Shown here: in pieces, positions 26,519 through 35,000 of the stretch
How the letters are laid out: every line of letters starts with the position of its first letter
How positions within the stretch are numbered: the first letter of the stretch is position 1
From: JACMJP01 sp046160675
Lineage (GTDB): Bacteria; Bacteroidota; Bacteroidia; Chitinophagales; BACL12
Assembly (NCBI GenBank): GCA_046160675.1
Contig: JBJXHH010000076.1
Location: forward strand, 1-56,105
Direction of reading: 5' to 3'
DNA length: 56,105 nucleotides
The notes under the pieces: model-generated
Databases searched by the model: none
What the model was told of the DNA's origin: nothing
Seen by the model: the letters and a program-made list of their open reading frames with translations, nothing else
Program-made: the position numbers and the translations under genes

Positions 26519-27244
26519 TTAAGCTACTTGGCGATGAGGTCTCATCACAGGCATTTCATCATAAGTTCTTCCGTTCAAAATTCTCCCGGCTTTCTTTTTA
26601 TTTGCCCCTCCCCATTGTTTGAAAAAGAATTTCACTTTCTGTTTCCTACATTGATTTTTTATATCAATTACCCACTCTTTAGCCATTGGTCTTGCTTTCC
26701 TTCCGCTTTCCCCGCCAACAATTACCCAGTTTATGTTCTCTAGATGTAAGTTATTGAGAGGGCCAATCAGTGGTTCGCAGGAAAGAAATTTGGTTTTCGC
26801 ATTTGTACCCCGAAGAAAATCTATTCTGTCAATTACTTTTTCATCTTCTACTGAAACTCCCATCCAGATATTTTCACTCCAATTTAACTTATCGTGCAAT
26901 TCATAAAGACGCTCAGCTCTCTTTGTCAAAATCTGGTAAACATGTTCTGTATCATTCATCACTCCAAAAACTTTTTTGATAAACTCCAGTGGCACATCTT
27001 TATGAAACAAGTCACTCATGGAGTTTACAAAAACAACTTTCTGTTTATTCCAGGAATAAGGGATATGAAGGGCATCTTCATGCAATCGTAATTTAAAAGC
27101 ATCTTTATATTTTTCAATTCCCATCGCCTGCAAGCGTTTCGCCATTACTTCAGCATAACAGTATTTGCATCCTGCCGAGACTTTATTGCAACCCGTTGTC
27201 GGGTTCCAGGTCATTTCAGTCCATTCTATTGATGATTGAGACAT
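26519..27244 (-). CDS. DUF5131 / phage Gp37-Gp68 family protein (three-Cys-motif, radical-SAM-like)
   Basis: The 241-residue protein begins IEWTEMTWNPTTGC and carries the cluster C19-x6-C26-x2-C29 (GCNKVSAGCKYCYA), which looks like an iron-sulfur site of a radical-SAM-like fold. Other family blocks are VFVNSMSDLFH, MGVSVED, LSCEPLIGP, VIVGGESG and FFFKQWGG. Such proteins are found in phages and next to TcmP, as here: the TcmP stop is 2 bases upstream. Their function is not established; a role in nucleic-acid repair or modification is guessed from neighbours. Confidence 0.85.
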   Translation of the reverse strand: MSQSSIEWTEMTWNPTTGCNKVSAGCKYCYAEVMAKRLQAMGIEKYKDAFKLRLHEDALHIPYSWNKQKVVFVNSMSDLFHKDVPLEFIKKVFGVMNDTEHVYQILTKRAERLYELHDKLNWSENIWMGVSVEDEKVIDRIDFLRGTNAKTKFLSCEPLIGPLNNLHLENINWVIVGGESGRKARPMAKEWVIDIKNQCRKQKVKFFFKQWGGANKKKAGRILNGRTYDEMPVMRPHRQVA

Positions 27245-27246
27245 AG

Positions 27247-28371
27247 TTATTTAAATTTTACAGTTGCTGTGTATGTTATTTTCTGTTTCCGGTTACCTTT
27301 TATGTCTATTAGAAATATTTCATCCTTACTTAACAATTGTTTAATTGCTTCTTTATAATTTTCTTTGATATAATTTGTTCCGTAATTATGTTCTAAATAT
27401 ATGTCCTCAATTTTCTTGTTATTAAATCTAGCTTTATCATCCCGTAAAAGTGTAATTAGATTAACTATTGAGTATTTATTTAGTTCTGGGAATAATGTAG
27501 GTGAAATTGGCAAATTTGCGCCGAACATAGGAACACCATCCCCCTGAAAATCACTATACTTCTGCATTATTTCTTTTGCTCTCGTCAATGCAATATTAAC
27601 CTTCGAGACAAAATAAAGATAATGGCTTGATTGATCTCTATCAGGAAAATTAATTTTAAATCTTAAAGTCTTATAATTTTTTTCCTTAAATATACTTTCG
27701 AAAATTTCTAATATGAATAATTCCCTTTTATCTGGGTTTCTTTCAAGTTCATAAAATTCTCTAATTTTATCTAAATCATCTTCGAAAATTTCCTGCATGT
27801 TTCTTTCGACAGACTCATTTATTACTGCCATTCGTATTCGGTTGATATTGAACAGTACGAATAGATCTGAACCCCAACTTCTTATTGCTTCAAGTAACAT
27901 CTTTTTGGTATAACCATACCCTAATGGATCAATAAAAGTCAATGATGGAACACCTCTTCTTAAAATATTTACCAAAAGAGAATGGGCTGCCTCTTGTTGA
28001 AAGATAACTGGTTTGTGAGTCAATTCATTGTAAAAGGTTAACGATGTTACATTAGCAATCAATTTTTCAATAATTTTGGGCTCATCATCATTAAAAAATG
28101 TTTTGACACTTTTATCATAATCAATAAAATCATTCCCTTTACTCTTATAAATGCTATTCAATATTTTTAGTGGTGTTGATATATTTCCATCCTCATATTT
28201 GCCGGTTCCAGCGAACAAATCAATATATGCTAATTCATTAATGCTTTTATAAGATTGTCCCTTCAACATTATCGCAGCCCATGCTTTAAAATATTCAACT
28301 AAAATTTCTGATTTTATTTCAGATGTGTCTCTTTGTTTTTTGAAAAAGTTTTCGGGAGATATTCCAGCCAT
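27247..28371 (-). CDS. tcmP: Three-Cys-motif partner protein TcmP
   Basis: The 374-residue protein shows the TcmP signature: KSEILVEYFKAWAAIM then a methyltransferase-like loop YIDLFAGTGKYEDG, and later LTFIDPLGYGY. The YIDLFAGTG segment resembles a nucleotide- or SAM-binding loop, but activity is undemonstrated. As its name says, it pairs with a three-Cys-motif protein, here the DUF5131 gene immediately downstream. The N-terminus near the start (MAGISPENFFKKQRDTSEIKSE) is plausible. It sits between the S24 repressor and DUF5131 in one minus-strand operon. Confidence 0.85.
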   Translation of the reverse strand: MAGISPENFFKKQRDTSEIKSEILVEYFKAWAAIMLKGQSYKSINELAYIDLFAGTGKYEDGNISTPLKILNSIYKSKGNDFIDYDKSVKTFFNDDEPKIIEKLIANVTSLTFYNELTHKPVIFQQEAAHSLLVNILRRGVPSLTFIDPLGYGYTKKMLLEAIRSWGSDLFVLFNINRIRMAVINESVERNMQEIFEDDLDKIREFYELERNPDKRELFILEIFESIFKEKNYKTLRFKINFPDRDQSSHYLYFVSKVNIALTRAKEIMQKYSDFQGDGVPMFGANLPISPTLFPELNKYSIVNLITLLRDDKARFNNKKIEDIYLEHNYGTNYIKENYKEAIKQLLSKDEIFLIDIKGNRKQKITYTATVKFK

Positions 28372-28402
28372 AAAATATTTTTCTCAAATTTATAAAGCCA
28401 TC

Positions 28403-29206
28403 TTAATTCCTTTCAATACTATCCAGCCTGCTTTTTAAAATACTCACTTGCATCGTTAAATCGCCTACTAACTTATCCAGGTCATTTTTTTTCACAGGCA
28501 TATAATTGGAAAGTTTGCTTTTTACATACCAGAGTTCTTTTATTGCTTCGGCATCTACAGCTATTTCGGGGTAGGCTTCATTATCGCTCAGTAGGTAAAT
28601 TTTATTCTCTGATTGAAGTTTATTGATTACTCTTTTCACCAACACATTATCATTAGTAACCACAACATGTATGTATCCCTCCCGGATATCTTTTGTAAAA
28701 TCATCACAAAACCGTGCAATCACATAGTCGCCATGCTGCAGAGTATCCTGCATACTATCGCCCTCAATTTGAAAACAACGGAAAGTCCCATTTCGGTAAT
28801 CGGTGCCTGGCAATTTAAATGCGGGCAGTTCTTTATAAAATTCAGGTTCAAGAAATCTTGTCGGGTATCCTGCGGCTGCTTTGGTATCTACCATCACAAT
28901 ATTTTCCTCGCCAGCTTCATCAACAGTGATCACAAACGGACGATAAATAATAGTGCCACTGCCTTGTTCAACATCTTTTGTAGAAACCTTCTTCAACTGC
29001 TTTGACAGGTCTTTATGGAGGAGTTCGTCTAGCGAAACGTCAAATATTTTGACAATTTCAAGCAAGGTTTTATGTCCCGGGTTAGCAAGGTTGGCTTCAA
29101 TGTTTGCTACTGCGGTTCGCCCTACGCTCAGCATGTCAGCAAGTTCCTGCTGGCTCATCTTTCTTTTACTGCGTAAGTGTTTGAGGTTCTTTGCTAAATG
29201 ATTCAT
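28403..29206 (-). CDS. XRE-family repressor with S24 self-cleavage domain (CI/LexA-like)
   Basis: A 267-residue repressor: N-terminal helix-turn-helix (about 6-60, MSQQELADMLSVGRTAVANIE), linker, and a C-terminal S24 peptidase. The Ser/Lys dyad is visible as Ser151 (EGDSMQDTL) and Lys191 (VLVKRVI), 40 residues apart. The candidate Ala-Gly scissile bond is Ala112-Gly113 in KAAAGYP, 38 residues before the Ser; both spacings match LexA and lambda CI. RecA-stimulated self-cleavage after DNA damage is therefore inferred. A short coiled-coil tail ends the protein. It heads the tcmP/DUF5131/polymerase operon and faces the radical SAM gene across two palindromes. Confidence 0.88.
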   Translation of the reverse strand: MNHLAKNLKHLRSKRKMSQQELADMLSVGRTAVANIEANLANPGHKTLLEIVKIFDVSLDELLHKDLSKQLKKVSTKDVEQGSGTIIYRPFVITVDEAGEENIVMVDTKAAAGYPTRFLEPEFYKELPAFKLPGTDYRNGTFRCFQIEGDSMQDTLQHGDYVIARFCDDFTKDIREGYIHVVVTNDNVLVKRVINKLQSENKIYLLSDNEAYPEIAVDAEAIKELWYVKSKLSNYMPVKKNDLDKLVGDLTMQVSILKSRLDSIERN

Positions 29207-29239
29207 AAGAAAATAATTTTATCAACAAGTATTGAAATT

Positions 29240-29277
29240 GTCAAATATATTGACTTTTTTTGTCAAAAATAATGACA
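29240..29277. promoter_or_regulatory. Twin palindromic operators in the divergent repressor/radical SAM promoter
   Basis: Two inverted repeats lie in the 74-base gap between divergent starts: GTCAA-N5-TTGAC (29240-29254) and TGTCA-N7-TGACA (29261-29277). Their centres are 22 bases apart, about two helical turns, which would place two repressor dimers on one DNA face. The shared half-site is TGTCA or GTCAA. They are the natural candidates for the S24 repressor beside them. Confidence 0.65.
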
Positions 29278-29280
29278 TTT

Positions 29281-30354
29281 ATGGAAATTCCAAAAATTGA
29301 AGAAGAAAAATTTCTAAAAGGCCGGGGAGCGCAGATAAATCCTTTTAACCCCTTTCATGATAATAATTATGTGCAGGAGCATATTGAAGGGTTAGATGAG
29401 GAGATGATTACGCCGAGGGAGACTTTGTTTTTTACAGATTTTCCTAAAAATGCTTTGAACAAGGTGGAAAGCCCCGATTCGGGAATGATGTATTCCATCA
29501 ATCCCTACCAGGGCTGCGAACATGGTTGTGTCTATTGTTATGCAAGAAACTCTCACAACTATTGGGGTTTTAGTGCTGGGCTGGATTTTGAAACAAGGAT
29601 TATCGTAAAACCCAATGCGCCCCAGTTATTAGAAAAGGTTTTTTTGAATAAAAATTGGAACCCCTACCCGATTCATATTTCAGGCAACACAGATTGTTAT
29701 CAACCTATCGAAAGAAAAATGAAAATCACACGGACTATTCTTGAAGTGTGTTTGAAATATAAAAATCCGGCGGGTATGCTTACAAAAAATCAGCTCATAG
29801 TCCGTGATATTGATATACTTGGTGAACTTGCAAAAGAAAGATTGATTCACACATTATTGTCAGTTACAGCCCTTGATGAAAACATCAGGCTGAAGTTGGA
29901 GCCGAGAACTGCTACCTATAAAGCAAGATTAAAAACAATGGAAAAACTTGCACAAAATGGAATTCCTGTTGGTGTGATGATAGGCCCGATTATTCCCGGG
30001 CTCACAGATCATTTTCTACCCGACATTATGAAAGCTGCTGCCGATCATGGTGCACATACTGCTGTATTTACGATGCTGCGGTTGAACGGAGCTATTGCTC
30101 AAATTTTTACAGATTGGATCTATAAGACTTTTCCTGATCATGCTGACAGAGTTTTGAGCAATGTGAAAGCAGTTCACAACGGAAAACTGAACGACAGTCG
30201 TTGGGGAAAAAGAAAACGAGGTGATGGTGAGCTTGCTTTTGCCATTCAACAAATGTTCTATTTAATGAAGGAAAAATACATGGGGCATTACCCTCCATTC
30301 GCTTTTAATTTAAAGGCTTTCAGAAGACCGGGGCAAATGCAATTAGAATTATGA
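29281..30354 (+). CDS. PA0069-family radical SAM protein (SplB-like)
   Basis: Radical S-adenosylmethionine protein with the cluster motif in PYQGCEHGCVYCYARNSHNY (Cys-x3-Cys-x2-Cys), then HISGNTDCYQPIERK, LTKNQLIVRDID, SVTALDENIRLKLEPRTA and GPIIPGLTD, all typical of the PA0069 family related to spore photoproduct lyase SplB. A DNA-repair role is often proposed but unproven. I place the start at the ATG at 29281, outside the operators (357 residues); an ATG at 29272 and a TTG at 29260 are in frame but lie within the second palindrome. Divergent transcription from the S24 repressor suggests damage control. Confidence 0.87.
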   Translation: MEIPKIEEEKFLKGRGAQINPFNPFHDNNYVQEHIEGLDEEMITPRETLFFTDFPKNALNKVESPDSGMMYSINPYQGCEHGCVYCYARNSHNYWGFSAGLDFETRIIVKPNAPQLLEKVFLNKNWNPYPIHISGNTDCYQPIERKMKITRTILEVCLKYKNPAGMLTKNQLIVRDIDILGELAKERLIHTLLSVTALDENIRLKLEPRTATYKARLKTMEKLAQNGIPVGVMIGPIIPGLTDHFLPDIMKAAADHGAHTAVFTMLRLNGAIAQIFTDWIYKTFPDHADRVLSNVKAVHNGKLNDSRWGKRKRGDGELAFAIQQMFYLMKEKYMGHYPPFAFNLKAFRRPGQMQLEL

Positions 30355-30379
30355 CTAGAGTTTTTCTGTGTCACCTTTT

Positions 30380-30430
30380 ATCAATTTGGCGAATACAAAT
30401 TGATATTTTAGCAATCAATTGTATATTGAT
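30380..30430 (+). terminator. Tandem AT-rich hairpins after the radical SAM gene
   Basis: A 9-bp AT-rich stem (30380-30388 with 30396-30404; ATCAATTTG/CAAATTGAT) is followed by ATTTTAG, then a second ATCAAT/ATTGAT hairpin (30414-30430). Low stem GC makes termination uncertain. Nothing else is seen in the remaining gap up to 30607. Confidence 0.3.
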
Positions 30431-30607
30431 ATGTGTCAGGTATTTACAAATAAGAAAAACATCTTATAAGCAGGAAAGTATGTAAAATAAGCTATTCGCT
30501 GGTTTTCTGAACCCATATGCAGCTATTTAATTTGTCACAAAGGTTATTTTCAAGTAATTCAATCTCATTATATTCGACTTAAATTTGGAGTAAGAAAATA
30601 CACACAC

Positions 30608-31147
30608 ATGAACTCTTTCTACCCAAAAAACCCAAGCAGAGGATTGCTATTTACAGGAACATTTCTTTTCCTGGCATGCGCAATTTCAAATGTTCAAGCA
30701 ACAATTTCTATTGTTTCTTTTACAGGCATTCAAAATCAAACAACTGTTGAGCTTGAATGGGTTACTGCTTCAGAAGAAAATACCGGGCAGTTTCTAGTAC
30801 AACGATCAACGGATGGTATAAACTGGGAAACTATCTCCAGTTTGGAAGCAGCAGGGTTCTCATCGGAAAAACTCTATTATACTTATGAGGATGGTATAAC
30901 GCCTGATATTGAATATATATATTATAGACTTGAGGTAGTAAGTGCGGATGAAAATAGTTCAATTTTCTCAGACATTATTCCGATTAGGTTAACTAATAAT
31001 ACACTGACCGAAGATACTGAGCAAGTTACTTCGATATATTACGACCTATCCGGCAGGTCTTATACAGTTCTTACAAATGCGCCTTCGGGAATTTATATCG
31101 CCATCGCAGGTACGAAACGAAGTAAGATCTATTTCTCACAGAATTGA
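30608..31147 (+). CDS. Small secreted FN3-like protein with a truncated T9SS-type tail
   Basis: A 179-residue protein with a signal peptide (about 1-31, LLFTGTFLFLACAISNVQA). An Ig/FN3-like domain follows, with the ELEWVTASEENTGQFLVQRS pattern common in Bacteroidota surface proteins (about 33-130). The end, DLSGRSYTVLTNAPSGIYIAIAG...KIYFSQ, resembles the last strands of a type A sorting domain but lacks the usual FPNP opening, so the tail is short or degenerate. The start is supported by a CA-repeat leader just before the ATG. It ends at a strong terminator. Function unknown. Confidence 0.72.
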   Translation: MNSFYPKNPSRGLLFTGTFLFLACAISNVQATISIVSFTGIQNQTTVELEWVTASEENTGQFLVQRSTDGINWETISSLEAAGFSSEKLYYTYEDGITPDIEYIYYRLEVVSADENSSIFSDIIPIRLTNNTLTEDTEQVTSIYYDLSGRSYTVLTNAPSGIYIAIAGTKRSKIYFSQN

Positions 31148-31176
31148 TAGCTTTTTAATCCCATAAACGTTTTCAG

Positions 31177-31204
31177 AAACCCGGAAGTATTTCCGGGTTT
31201 TTTT
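31177..31204 (+). terminator. Rho-independent terminator
   Basis: A perfect 10-bp stem AAACCCGGAA/TTCCGGGTTT (31177-31186 with 31191-31200), a 4-base loop and a run of seven T make this the cleanest terminator in the window. It closes the small secreted-protein gene. Confidence 0.92.
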
Positions 31205-31253
31205 ATCTTTCCATAAACCCCTGCATACTAAAAATTCGTATATCAATGAAGTT

Positions 31254-31916
31254 ATGTACGTTGTACTTTTATTTTTTTCAATTCTTTTTCACAAACATGT
31301 ACAAGAAAAAAGTTACACATTGTTGTGCCTTGGCGACTCTTATACCATAGGCGAATCAGTAACAGCGGAAGAAAGGTTTCCCGACCAGGCTATTACTATA
31401 CTTAAAAAGGAAAACATCCGTTTTAAAGACCCTATAATTGTTGCCAGAACTGGATGGACCTCTCAAAATTTGATTTCGGCAATTGATAAAGCCAACTTTG
31501 AAAACACATTTGATTATGTTACAGTTTTAATCGGAGTGAATGATCAGTTTCAGGGTGTAGATACAAGTGAGTATGCAGCGAATTTTGAAAGATTAATAAA
31601 AAATGCAATACAATGTACCGCCGGCATGAAAGATCATGTGATTGTATTTTCAATACCTGATTATAGTGTCTCCCCCTTTGCTGCGCATTTAAGGAAACCG
31701 CAAGAGCTAATTAGCAATGAAATTGATGCATTTAACACAGTTAATAGAAAAATCGCCGAAGAATATCAGGTACAATATATTGATATAAATCCTATCAGTA
31801 AGAAAGCCAAAACAGATATTACACTTTTGGCCCCCGACGGGTTGCACACTTCGGGTAAAATGTATGGCATTTGGGCGGAATTTCTGGCAAAGGAAATTCG
31901 AATTCAAATTGAGTAA
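31254..31916 (+). CDS. SGNH/GDSL-type esterase or lipase
   Basis: A 220-residue SGNH hydrolase. Block I LCLGDSYTIGE carries the nucleophile Ser29, block III VLIGVND the Gly/Asn oxyanion residues, and block V DGLHTSG (near 195-200) the Asp/His pair, so the catalytic set is complete. The N-terminus (MYVVLLFFSILFHKH) is hydrophobic and may be a signal peptide or anchor, so action in the periplasm or on the envelope is likely. The substrate is unknown; esters or acetylated carbohydrates are usual. It follows a terminator and is convergent with the PKD gene. Confidence 0.85.
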   Translation: MYVVLLFFSILFHKHVQEKSYTLLCLGDSYTIGESVTAEERFPDQAITILKKENIRFKDPIIVARTGWTSQNLISAIDKANFENTFDYVTVLIGVNDQFQGVDTSEYAANFERLIKNAIQCTAGMKDHVIVFSIPDYSVSPFAAHLRKPQELISNEIDAFNTVNRKIAEEYQVQYIDINPISKKAKTDITLLAPDGLHTSGKMYGIWAEFLAKEIRIQIE

Positions 31917-32010
31917 TTACATTTTTTAATATTATACTTTCAAAGCCTTGTACCCTAAATCAACTTTGAGATTCACTGGCCTATTAACAACTGAACCTGC
32001 AGGAATTTTT

Positions 32011-35000
32011 CTATCTCAATAAGGTTAGGTTTCCGTATGCAATTATCTTTTCACCACTTAAACAAACCGCTTCAATTGAATAAACATACACATCCTGATT
32101 GCAAAGTTTTCCCTTAGAAGTTCCATCCCAGCTTGCATATGGGTCATTTGTAGAAAATATCAGCCCGCCAAGTCTGTCAAAAATCTTATATCCTGAAACA
32201 CTTTCTAATCCTTCATATTTTATACTAAATACATCATTAAACCCATCGTTATTCGGTGTGAATAAATTGGGTATTGCGAAGAGACTCACCTCACATCCTT
32301 TTACATTAATAAAAGCGAAATCAGTGTCGGAGCAGCCAAATTGATTAGTAACGATAACACTGTAGAGTGTTGTAACATTTGGTGAAACATTAACACTTGA
32401 ACATGTATTACAGTCTATATTATAATCAGGCATCCATGCATAACTCATGGTATTTGAAGAAAAATCAGTTACAGTTGTATTTAACACAAGTGGGTCCTGG
32501 CCAATAATGTATAAAAGGGAGTCTTCAATAATATTTACAACAGGAGGGTCGTTTACAGATATATAGGCTGTATATGTTTCGATTAGGTTTCCACATGTTG
32601 CTTCCACAGTATAACTAATATCATTTGTGGGAATGCTGTATGGGTCTAACGAATAACTATCTGATAAAAATGTGGAGGGCGACCAGACATAATTAATGAA
32701 TCCTTCATTAACAGAATCTGTAAAATCAACAAACAAAGAAACAGTATCACCTATACAAATATCTGCATCAGAACCTGCAGCATTGATTAGGTTATTTATG
32801 ACAGATATTGTTGTTGATGTGTCAGAAGTACAATATCCATTATCCGCTATTACGGTGTAAGTAGTTGTGGTAATTGGCGATGCGATCGGGTCATTAATGT
32901 TTGTTGCTGAAAGGCTATCAGTTGGTGACCAGGTATAAGAAACAGCTCCATCAGCGTAAGCACTTAAAGAAACCGATAAACCGGGACAAATTGTAGTATC
33001 AGGCGAAATCATAATATCGGGATACTCAAGGGCAGTTACCAGAATTTCCATTTCATCTGTACATCCAAAAATCGTTTCAACCGTTAAGCTTGTATTATAA
33101 ACCCCAGGGTTCGTATAAACATGATTATAATTAGAGGATGAATCCGAAGAAATACTTAAATCCCCTAAATCCCAAAACCAACTTATCAGCTCATCGGGCC
33201 CCGAAGAACTATCTGTAAATGTTATCTCCTGACCAGTACAGATTGTAAGTTCTGAAACAAAATAATTTGCTGTTGGTAAGCCTCCAACTTCAATGGTATC
33301 ATTTGCGAGAAAAATATTAGAGCACCCTGCACTATCCGTAACATATGCTGAAATATAAAATGTTCCTGTATCTGAATAAATATAAGGGATTGTATATGTT
33401 GAATAAACATCTGTATAAAGTATGTCAGCATTATAAGTATTCCCATCTCCAAAAAACAATGATACTGTATCTATTGAAGCTCCATTTAAATAAAAGGAAA
33501 CGGCATCACCAATACACAAGCTATCATCGCTGATAGAAATATTCCCATAAGGGCCGGGAACGAGAGTATAACCATCTATTATGACCTCTCCGGAACACCC
33601 GTTTGTGTTTGTAATGATAACTGAAACCGTATATTCTCCAGCACTGATATATGCATGAATTGGTTCTGCTTCTGATGATGTGTAGCCATCCCCAAAATCC
33701 CATTCAAAACTTTCCAGGCTGTCAGCAGATTCAACAAAAAATTGAACTAAAGCATAGTTACAACTTGAAATCAAAATATCTGAATTGATTTCTCCCAAAA
33801 CTGTATCGGAAACAATTGATTCAAAGACTTTACTATCTGTACATCCATTAATGTCAGTAACAGTTAGAGTGACCGGGTAAGAGCCAATATCTGAATAGGA
33901 GTGAGATGGGAAACTATCCGTAGAAAAGCTGCCATCGCCAAATTCCCATGAGTAATCAATATCATAACCTGTTACTGTTTCATAAAAAAACACTTCTTCA
34001 TTAAGGCAGGGTATTGTATCTGAAATATAAAAATCTGCGAATGGTTGAGAAGCAATAATTTCAACTGTATCGTATGCAATACAACCCAACTCGTTAATTA
34101 CTGTCATAGTAACATTATAATAATTCTGAGTTGAATAGGTATGCGTCAAATCATCCACATCCGAAGCAGAATAAAATGTATCAATAGTACCATCATCCCA
34201 ATTGATTGTCCAAGATGATATATCAGCTCCTGATGAAACAGATAGATCAGAAAATTCTGCATCAAAAGGTAAACATCCCCCATAATCTGGAGTAAACAGT
34301 GAAGCGGTTATTGAACTTAAATATACGGTATCGCTTGTAAAAGCTGTACAACCTCTTGAATCTGTAATTGTCAGTTCCACAATAAATTGACCCGGAGAAA
34401 AATAAGTGTGGGTTGGATTATCTAAAGTTGAATAATACCCATCCCCAAAATCCCATTGATATGTTAATCCAGCGTCAGAAATACCGTCAGTTGAAAAATT
34501 CGAAAAATAAATTGCACCTGGCACATAACATCTCACTTCAGGTACGGCAATAAAATCAGCAACCGGTGTCTTTATAGTAACATATATTCCCAATCCCTGG
34601 CAAGGATCGGGTGTAATACAATAATAAGTCACCGTTACATGATATGTACCCGCAGCTGAATATGTGTGCGTAGGATTTAGTGATATGCTATCTGTGGTTC
34701 CGTCTCCAAAGTCCCATAACCACCCACAACTGGAATCTGCAAGTACTGGGTCTATAAATAATTCGACGGTGTAAGGATCTGTACAATTATATGTTACACT
34801 TAAGTTAGAATCATCAACATCAAGAATATGAATATCAGAAGAAATTGTATCTGTACATCCATTATTCCAAGTTATATAATCTACTGTGTGATCCCCTGGT
34901 GGAAGTGTAATAACAGTTGACGAACTAACTGGTGATGTTGACGCATAATCTAATCCACCATCAATTATTGCAGTAATAGAATCTAAAGGTAAATAATCCA

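Noticed and set aside
25162..30354. A prophage remnant, suggested by the CI-like repressor and Gp37/Gp68-type protein.
   Set aside because: No integrase, structural phage gene, attachment-site repeat or tRNA is seen; the gene set reads as a DNA-damage cassette.
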